A stretch of 64,000 bases of DNA, taken from Asaia prunellae JCM 25354. GTDB lineage: Bacteria > Pseudomonadota > Alphaproteobacteria > Acetobacterales > Acetobacteraceae. Position 1 is the stretch's first letter; each line of letters begins with the position of its first letter. The notes under the pieces were generated by a model. It was not told the origin of the DNA. It worked only from the letters and a program-made list of their open reading frames with translations, and ran no database searches. The translations under genes were made by a program, and so were the position numbers. Location: positions 1 through 64,000 of the forward strand of contig NZ_BAJV01000008.1 of the NCBI RefSeq assembly GCF_000613885.1, given 5' to 3'. Of this stretch, positions 57,909 to 64,000 are shown piece after piece.

Positions 57909-58812
57909 GCCGGGCCTTGCCTGATGGGCTGCATCTGGGTCGACGCGATCATGGACTCATTCCGGTCATCGCGGCAGTTGCTGCTATCGCAGCCCTGGCT
58001 CTGGGCGGCTGGACAGCAGCGCGCAGTCTCTCACGTGAATGGGAAGATGGTGCTGCTCAGCAAGTCACGATCGAGATACCGGATTTTACGGGCGAAGCAA
58101 AAGCGACGGCTGACAAGCTCATTGCGGTTCTGAGCAGCGATCCTGGCATCGCTGCTGTCGAAATGCTACCTGAAGTCCGCATACGTGACAGTCTGCGTCC
58201 CTTTCTTGGCTCCATGCAGGGGGGACTTTCCGATCTACCCGTCATCCTGGCAATCACGCGCAAAAACGGTGTAAAAGCGACTGATCTGTCCTCATTCTCG
58301 ATACAGTCGCTCCATCCGCCATTCTGGAAGAAAATGCCCAGTGGGGTGAAAGGCTGGCTCTGCTGGGCAGAAGCCTGCAAGCCTGCGCCTGGCTTGCAGT
58401 ACTGCTTGCTGGCTTTGCCACGGCAGGAGTGACCACCTTATCGGTACGCATGACCCTGACTGCCAGGCGACGCACAATCGAGATCCTGCATGGTTTCGGG
58501 GCCCGCGACAGCCTGATTGCACGACGCATCGCCTGGCGAAGTGCGGCACTGGGCCTGGCTGGTGGTATTCTCGGCACAGTTCTTGGCGGCGCAACACTAG
58601 CCGTATTGCACCGCCTGATCCTGCCCTTCCTGGATCATCAGAGTGCAGGACTCTCGCTTTGGCCCCGGAGTCTTGTCGAGTGGCTTGCCATATGGACAGA
58701 GCTGCCACAGGGACTGTTTCAGTCCCTGGCCTGTGTACCGGTTCTGGTTTCTGTCCTGAGTTTTACCGTGGCGCAGGCGACAGTACGCCTCTGGCTACAG
58801 AGACTACCATGA
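57905..58812 (+). CDS. ftsX: Cell division protein FtsX, with one frameshift
   Basis: The four-helix membrane partner of FtsE. Helix 1 is LIPVIAAVAAIAALALGGW (about residues 18-36), then a periplasmic domain (about 40-155), and three helices in the C-terminal half (SLQACAWLAVLLAGFATAGV, then ALGLAGGILGTVLGGATLAVL, and ACVPVLVSVLSFTVA). The ARRRTIEILHGFGARDSLI cytoplasmic loop is family-typical. A base is missing near 58300 (TTCTCGATAC should read TTCTCGGATAC), giving FSDTVAPSAILEENAQWGERL. Repaired length is 302 residues. Both ends overlap neighbouring genes by ATGA, which supports a single gene. Confidence 0.9.
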
Positions 58813-59399
58813 AAGCCTGGCTCGCCCTGCCACTTGTTCTTGTGCTCCTCATCCTGAGCTGGTGTGCCGGTTTTGCGTGGTTCTGCGTCGATGCCCTGCA
58901 TCCGGTCCCTGATCCTGTCCCCTGCGACGGTATCGTGGCTCTGACAGGCGGCAGAGACCGTATCGAGGCCTCTCTCCTTCTGCTGGACAAGGGAATAGGC
59001 CAAAAACTCCTGATTTCCGGCGTGGGGCCTCATGCAACACTGAACCAGCTTACAGAACATTCTCCCATAACGCTCAGTCCGGAACTGATCAGACGCATCA
59101 CCCTTGGCCGCCGAGCCATTTCAACCATAGGTAACGGCTCGGAAACAGCAGAATGGTCTGAAAAAAACCATATCCGTTCCCTGCTCGTCGTTACGGCGGG
59201 TTACCATATCAGACGGGCCATGGTCGAATTGCATCGTGCCGCTCCTACCTTGTCATTACATCCTTATCCCGTACGATCTCCTGCTTTGAGACGCAGCCCG
59301 GATCGCGCAACCATCAGGCTTTTGCTGCACGAATACATAAAGTGGATCGGCTCTCACCTTGGCCTGTCACGCGGAACCAATCTCGCACCCCGAAACTGA
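58809..59399 (+). CDS. YdcF/DUF218 family membrane-anchored protein
   Basis: A 196-residue protein with one N-terminal helix (LALPLVLVLLILSWCAGFAWF, residues 4-24) and a DUF218 domain facing the periplasm: GIVALTGGRDRIEASLLLLDKGIGQKLLISG (parts), HIRSLLVVTAGYHIRRAMVELHRA and an Arg-rich C-terminal part. The family includes ElyC and SanA, linked to envelope integrity. The start overlaps ftsX (ATGA). Order ftsE-ftsX-ydcF-plsC is common in this order of bacteria as I recall it. Confidence 0.85.
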   Translation: MKAWLALPLVLVLLILSWCAGFAWFCVDALHPVPDPVPCDGIVALTGGRDRIEASLLLLDKGIGQKLLISGVGPHATLNQLTEHSPITLSPELIRRITLGRRAISTIGNGSETAEWSEKNHIRSLLVVTAGYHIRRAMVELHRAAPTLSLHPYPVRSPALRRSPDRATIRLLLHEYIKWIGSHLGLSRGTNLAPRN

Positions 59400-59636
59400 T
59401 CTGTGTCACGTGTCAACCGGCGAGGCGACCTGCCATCCCAGCTGGTCTCGAGCGACATCGATTCCTCCCCCCCGGAATTCCATCACGACGCATGTTGCTC
59501 TAGAGCTTCCTCCACTCAGGTCGAATCGTCTGATCGGAAGAAGCACGCGGCAAAGGCGAGCCCATTCCCGATCTGCAACCCTGCGTGGAAACAGGCTCTG
59601 ATAACATCAGTTACCGAGCCGGAAATGGGGGAGTTC

Positions 59637-60379
59637 ATGAACCGGATACGCGCCGTTTGCTTCATTGTCTATTTTGTCATCCTGACCCTGATCATGGGGC
59701 TGGGTGCAATGCCCATACGTGTTTTCAAGCGTCACGAAGCTGCCCTGCGCTATGCAAAACTCTGGTCATCTCTCACTCTTCTGGGTCTGAAAACATTTTG
59801 CCGGATCCGGGTGCGCGTGATCGGCGCCGAAACCTGCCTGATACTGCCTGCCTTATCGCCTCCCAGCATCAGGCCTATTTCGACGGGTTCATATGGATGA
59901 CTCTGGTCAAGCGTCCTGCTTACGTGATCAAGCAGGAGCTTACACGTATTCCGTTCATCGGCCCGATGCTCCTGCTCTCGGGTATGGTCCCGGTTGAAAG
60001 GGCTGCCGGAGCCAAGGCTCTGCGTTCCCTTATGAAAGCAACCCAGGACCATTTCGATGAAGGCAGACAGATCATCATCTTTCCCGAAGGCACACGCACA
60101 ACACCTGGCGAGCGAGCGCCTCTGCAGCCAGGTATTGTGGCTCTGGCGAAACAGGCCGCTGCCCCCGTCATCCCGGTAGCCACCAATTCAGGGAAGCACT
60201 GGCCTCGTCGAGGCTGGATAATGACACCGGGTGAGATCGTTATTGCCATTGGCGCTCCCTTACCCGCCAATGCCGGACGCCTCTCACTGATCGAGTCGAT
60301 CTATAATTCCTGGGATACACTCTGCGAGAAAAACGGATTGCCCCGACCTGTGGATAACTCTGTGGACCCGGTGCGGTGA
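59637..60379 (+). CDS. plsC: 1-acyl-sn-glycerol-3-phosphate acyltransferase, with one frameshift
   Basis: An inner membrane acyltransferase that makes phosphatidic acid. N-terminal helix AVCFIVYFVILTLIMGLGAMP; block I SQHQAYFDGF (H-x4-D catalytic pair), block II GMVPVERAAG, block III FPEGTRTTPG and block IV PVIPVA. The frame breaks near 59831: GCCGAAACCTG should have four A, giving VIGAENLPDTACLIASQHQ. Repaired length is 247 residues, normal. I take ATG 59637, after a GGGGGAG ribosome site. The 237 bases between it and ydcF hold no gene I can support. Confidence 0.92.
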
Positions 60380-60697
60380 TCAGGAAAGATACTGTGTAAA
60401 AGCAGTGCGTCTTCTGGGGATAGAGCTGACCGGTCGCACTCTGTCGCGAGAAAACCTGCCCGGGAGGTGAGTCAAGAGACAATCGCCAGAAAATCTAGGT
60501 TTTAGCCGGATATCATGCCGGTAAACCATGGAGGCCGGGGCATCTAACACAGGCATTTGCGCTTTCATAGCCCTGTATCGCAGAGTCTTTTCTTTTCCGT
60601 GAACACCATTGTGCAACCTCTGGGGATAATTTGTGCTGTTTCTCATCAGACATGTGAAATCGACCAGTGGAGATGCATTTCTCTGCAATAATCAGGG
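60380..60697. other. Intergenic stretch without a recognised gene
   Basis: 318 bases between plsC and the DUF2125 gene. I find no plausible coding frame and no clear hairpin. It probably holds the promoter for the gene at 60698, with an AT-rich part at about 60625-60660. Confidence 0.5.
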
Positions 60698-61718
60698 ATG
60701 TTTTCCCTGATGCGAAAGCGCCTCTTCTTTGCTCTTGTTTTTGTTGCAGCCCTGTCTTTGCTGTCTATGGGTATTGAGGCATGGCAGCTAACCCGCCTTG
60801 GGTATGAAATAGACCACCTCCCTGCCCGCCTCGATCCGCAAGGCTGGCATATCGCCTGGCAGGGAAGAGAGACGATATGGCGCCCGTGGGGTTCGCGGAT
60901 CGTGGTGGTTCGCCCCCTTCTGACCGGCCCGAATGACCGGTTCTGGGCGGGAAGCCAGATCACGCTTGGTACAGATCTGCTCCATCCTTTCTCCCTGTCG
61001 CTCTCAGCCAGAGGCACACAGATCATACACTGGGGGCCTCGTTTCACCCTGGGCACCGGTACCCTGAACGGACGTCTCGTACCGAAATCTGGTCAGATAA
61101 CGCTCAGGACAGACACTTTGACGGTTGCGGGCGCGCCGCTGCCAGGCGTGGAGATGATCAGTTTCCAGAACGTCACGGCACATATCCTGATGCCTTTATC
61201 CGAAGACAGACAAGCCACTGCTCTGGGCGTCGATCTACGTGCCGAGACAGCCATGCCTCAGTTCACCATCGACAAAACACCAGCCAACCGATTGAGAACC
61301 CTGCTCTCCCTCCTACCCCCTCCCCGCAACCTGCGTCTGATCGTGGCGGTACCAGGGATCCAGCCATTGATGGCGGAGTCCTCCTCTTTTTCCGGCCTTA
61401 CGGGAAATGGACGCTATTTAATTCAGGAGGCTTCTTTTCTGCTTGGCCCCCTGTCCTGTGTGGCCCGCGGCACACTTGACCATGAAGGAACGGGCACACT
61501 CTGCTCATATAACCGGCATGAGAGAGTTTGCCCGCTTCGGCGTTGATCATGCTCCCGTCTGGCTTCGCGCCAATCCCGATTATGCACCTCTTTTCAGGAC
61601 TCTGGATGAACAAACAGTAAGGATACCGGACCGGATAGATCTGCCTTTGCAGGTGGGTAGCAATGACAATTTATTGCAAAATCACATTCTCGCGATAATA
61701 ACAGGGCATTCTCGATGA
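60698..61718 (+). CDS. DUF2125 family protein, with one frameshift
   Basis: A protein with an N-terminal helix (LFFALVFVAALSLLSMGIEAW), so exported or membrane-anchored, then a long beta-rich domain of repeated short strands (WHIAWQGRETIWRPWGSRIVV, FSLSLSARGTQIIHWGPRF, LRTDTLTVAGAPLPGVEMISF) as in DUF2125 proteins of Alphaproteobacteria. The first frame ends at 61546; a second frame continues AHITGMREFARFGVDHAPVW to 61718. The shift is near 61489-61505 and needs one base less or two more; removing one base gives 339 residues, close to the family length. The function of the family is unknown. It lies 84 bases before cioA. Confidence 0.7.
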
Positions 61719-61802
61719 ACCGGAGGGGAAGCTGACGCCTTATGGCGGAAGCTGTTTCCAGTTCCCCTTCACGACTGGCCTTGATGGCCGCGGATCACTG
61801 CA

Positions 61803-63211
61803 ATGCCCGATTTGAGTGCCCTTTTCCTCGCACGATTGCAATTCGCGTTTACCGTCGGATTTCATATCGTCTTTCCAGCTTTCTCCATCGGCCTGGCCGC
61901 CTTTCTGGCCGTGCTCGAAGGCCTCTGGCTCAAGACGGACAAGCCCGTCTATCTCGATCTGTTCAAATACTGGCTGCGCGTCTTTTCGGTCGTCTTCGCC
62001 ATGGGTGTCGTCTCGGGACTGGTCATGTCCTACGAGTTCGGCACCAACTGGTCGCAATTCTCGCAAAAAGCAGGGCCGATCCTTGGTCCGATGCTCGCTT
62101 ACGAAGTGATGACCGCCTTCTTCCTTGAAGCCGGTTTCCTCGGCGTCATGATGTTCGGTCTCAACCGCGTAGGCAAGCATCTGCATTTTGCTGCCACCTG
62201 CATGGTGTCGATCGGCACACTGATCTCGATGAGCTGGATCCTCGCATCCAACTCCTGGATGCAGACCCCGCAAGGGTACAAGATCGATGCCGCCACAGGC
62301 CGCTTCCTGCCGGCAGACTGGTTTGCGATCGTCTTCAACCCGTCCTTCCCGTTCCGTCTGGTGCACATGGCACTGGCCGCATTCCTGTGTGTAGCCTTCA
62401 TCGTTGGGGGCGTAGGCGCATGGCATCTGCTCAAGGCCAAGCGCCAGAACCGTGCGCCGACCGATGCGGTCAAGGTCATGTTCTCGATGGCCATGTGGAT
62501 GGCCGCCATCGTGGCTCCGCTCCAGATTCTGGCCGGTGATGCCCATGGCCTGAACACGCTGAAATACCAGCCCGCCAAGATCGCGGCGATGGAAGGTGAC
62601 TGGGAGTCGGAAAGCCGTGCACCCGAGCTGCTGTTCGGCGTGCCGGACATGGAACATGAAGTGACACGCTACAAGGTCGGTATTCCGCTCGTCGGCTCAC
62701 TGATCCTGACACATAGCCTCGACGGCAAGGTGCCCGGTCTGAAAGACTTCCCCAAAGACCAGCGCGCACCGATGTATGTCGTATTCTATACCTTCCGCGT
62801 GATGGTCGCCCTTGGCAGCCTGATGGCGCTGCTTGGCTTCTTCTCGCTGTTCCTGCGCTGGAAGGGCGGATTCTACACCAATCCGATCCTGCTGCGCGGG
62901 GCACTGCTCATGACGCCAGCCGGGTTCATCGCGCTGCTCTGCGGCTGGGTAACCACAGAAGTCGGCCGCCAGCCCTTCACGATCTATGGCCTGCTGCGTA
63001 CCGTCGATAGCGTGTCACCCGTGACACTGCCGAACATGGAAATCTCCATGGTGGCATTTGTTATCGTCTATTTCATCGTCTTCACGGCCGGTATCGGCAT
63101 TCTGTTACGCGATTTCGCCAAGGAGCCCAGCACGGACGAACACGAACCCCCGCGTGATCAGCGCATCGTGCTGCTGGCATCACACAAATTTCTCATCACC
63201 CGGCGGAGTAA
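61803..63211 (+). CDS. cioA: Cytochrome bd-type quinol oxidase subunit I (CioA), frameshift near the end
   Basis: The heme-bearing subunit of a terminal oxidase that passes electrons from ubiquinol to oxygen. Nine helices; ARLQFAFTVGFHIVFPAFSIG holds the heme ligand His, SYEFGTNWSQFS and LLFGVPDMEHEV the other conserved sites, and TTEVGRQPFTIYGLLRT is typical of the short-Q-loop CioA group often called cyanide-insensitive. The last codons are shifted near 63186: CACAAATTTC should have four A, giving ASHKISHHPAE and a TAA at 63209-63211. As read, the frame would run on to 63338 through the cioB start. Repaired length is 469 residues. The ATG at 61803 has a weak ribosome site. Confidence 0.9.
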
Positions 63212-63219
63212 GCGTCTCG

Positions 63220-64000
63220 ATGAACACCCTCGCCTATTGGTTGCCCATTGTCTGGGCGACCCTCGCCGCCTTCGCCATTTTTGTCTATGTCTGCCTCGAC
63301 GGGTTCGATCTGGGCATCGGCATTCTGTTTCTCGGTGAACATCGCAAGGATCACCGAGATGTCATGGTCAACACCATCGCTCCTGTCTGGGATGGTAACG
63401 AGACCTGGATGATCTTTGGCGGTGCCACGCTCTATGGTGTGTTTCCGGTAGCCTACGGCACCATCCTGCCTGCGCTCTATTTGCCGATCCTTTTCATGCT
63501 GCTCGCACTTATCCTGCGTGGCGTGGCCTTTGAGTTTCGCGTCAAGGCAAGCGGCGTTTTTGGCACGACCTTCTGGGATCGTTCCTTCTGCCTGGGCTCG
63601 CTGGTGGCCTCCATCATGCAGGGCGTCATTCTTGGTGAACTGATCATGGGCATCAAGGTCGAAAACAATGTTTTCGTCGGCAGTGCCTGGGACTGGCTGG
63701 CCCCTTTCCCGCTCTTCTGTGGCTTTGCCGTTGCCGTAGGCTACACACTTCTCGGAGCTACCTGGCTCGTCTGGCGTACAGAGACCGATCTGAAAGCTGT
63801 CATGCAGCGGCTTTCGGCTCCGCTCGGTCTGGCCATGCTGGTGCTGATCGCCATCGTTTCCGTCTGGACACCATATCTGCATGCGACCTACATGCACCGC
63901 TGGACCGATTTTCCGGAAATCATCTGGGTAGCGCCAGTGCCTGTTGCCGTGATCGTTCTGGCGGCGCTGTTCTTCCTGTCGCTGCGCAAGGCAACCACGC
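63220..64000 (+). CDS. cioB: Cytochrome bd-type quinol oxidase subunit II (CioB), cut by window end
   Basis: The first 260 residues of CioB. MNTLAYWLPIVWATLAAFAI begins the first helix; YVCLDGFDLGIGILF, APVWDGNETWMIFGG and FEFRVKASGVFG are family signatures, and six or seven helices are visible before the end of the window. GGAG at 63205-63208 lies 11 bases before the ATG. It starts eight bases after the corrected cioA stop. The frame is open to base 64000, so the gene continues beyond the window. No frameshift is seen in this part. Confidence 0.93.
   Translation, partial: MNTLAYWLPIVWATLAAFAIFVYVCLDGFDLGIGILFLGEHRKDHRDVMVNTIAPVWDGNETWMIFGGATLYGVFPVAYGTILPALYLPILFMLLALILRGVAFEFRVKASGVFGTTFWDRSFCLGSLVASIMQGVILGELIMGIKVENNVFVGSAWDWLAPFPLFCGFAVAVGYTLLGATWLVWRTETDLKAVMQRLSAPLGLAMLVLIAIVSVWTPYLHATYMHRWTDFPEIIWVAPVPVAVIVLAALFFLSLRKATT

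Noticed and set aside
60348-60368. A TGTGGATAA DnaA-like box near the end of plsC
   Set aside because: It is a single box inside coding sequence, without other boxes or an AT-rich unwinding element, so it does not support an origin.
61740-62657. A 305-codon antisense frame within cioA
   Set aside because: It is opposite a well-supported membrane oxidase gene and has a His/Glu/Asp-rich translation with no family features.
4491-63190. Programmed ribosomal frameshifting as an explanation for the many split genes
   Set aside because: The shift sites share no slippery motif or downstream structure, go in both directions, and hit genes of unrelated function, so sequencing error is a simpler cause.
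1-64000. CRISPR arrays, insertion sequences, prophage genes, tRNA and rRNA genes
   Set aside because: I looked for regular direct repeats, transposase or integrase motifs, att-like repeats and cloverleaf patterns in the gaps between genes and found none that I could support.

Overview
The window looks like chromosomal DNA from an acetic acid bacterium (Acetobacteraceae, Alphaproteobacteria), perhaps close to Asaia, Kozakia or Gluconobacter. The genus is a guess. The support is a membrane-bound PQQ glucose dehydrogenase very similar to the Gluconobacter enzyme as I remember it, a CioAB-type cytochrome bd oxidase, a sphingolipid gene set, and the general gene style. I see no prophage, insertion sequence, CRISPR array, tRNA or rRNA.

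Layout. (1) 0.4-12.9 kb is a lipid cluster: a CDP-glycerol-transferase-like protein, a fatty acyl-AMP ligase, a dedicated acyl carrier protein and serine palmitoyltransferase on the + strand; a lipid kinase coupled to a nucleotidyltransferase-like protein on the - strand; then on the + strand a metallophosphoesterase, LptF, LptG, a fatty acid hydroxylase, an NTP transferase and a GT4 glycosyltransferase, nearly all with overlapping stop and start codons. I read this as a sphingolipid (ceramide) pathway with head-group modification and perhaps its own exporter. (2) 12.9-22 kb holds MmcB, an inositol monophosphatase, a SYLF protein, the fabD-fabG-acpP-fabF-mltG operon, and a methyltransferase with an unknown secreted protein. 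(3) 22-30 kb holds a betaine-binding-like protein, an HWE histidine kinase, an M13 metallopeptidase, a Dabb protein, and a di-iron ferritin-like protein divergent from bioB. (4) 30-34.6 kb is an iron uptake locus. (5) 34.7-40.3 kb is an Mla-like lipid transport operon headed by a membrane sensor fused to a degenerate cyclase domain; its ABC ATPase is also degenerate. (6) 40.4-47.1 kb is housekeeping: ygfZ, hisI, lpxB, pheT, pheS, rplT, rpmI. (7) 47.4-56.5 kb holds gcd, a small secreted Cys-motif protein, hslV-hslU-sufE, and two coupled hybrid histidine kinases. (8) 56.7-64 kb holds ftsE-ftsX-ydcF-plsC, a DUF2125 protein and cioA-cioB (cioB is cut by the window end).

A striking property of the whole window is at least 18 single-base frameshifts, mostly in short homopolymers and in genes that should be essential (fabF, pheT, plsC, ftsE, ftsX and others). 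In each case the second frame continues the same protein, and adding or removing one base restores a normal family length. This looks like uncorrected long-read sequencing error rather than gene decay, so I annotate these loci as single genes.
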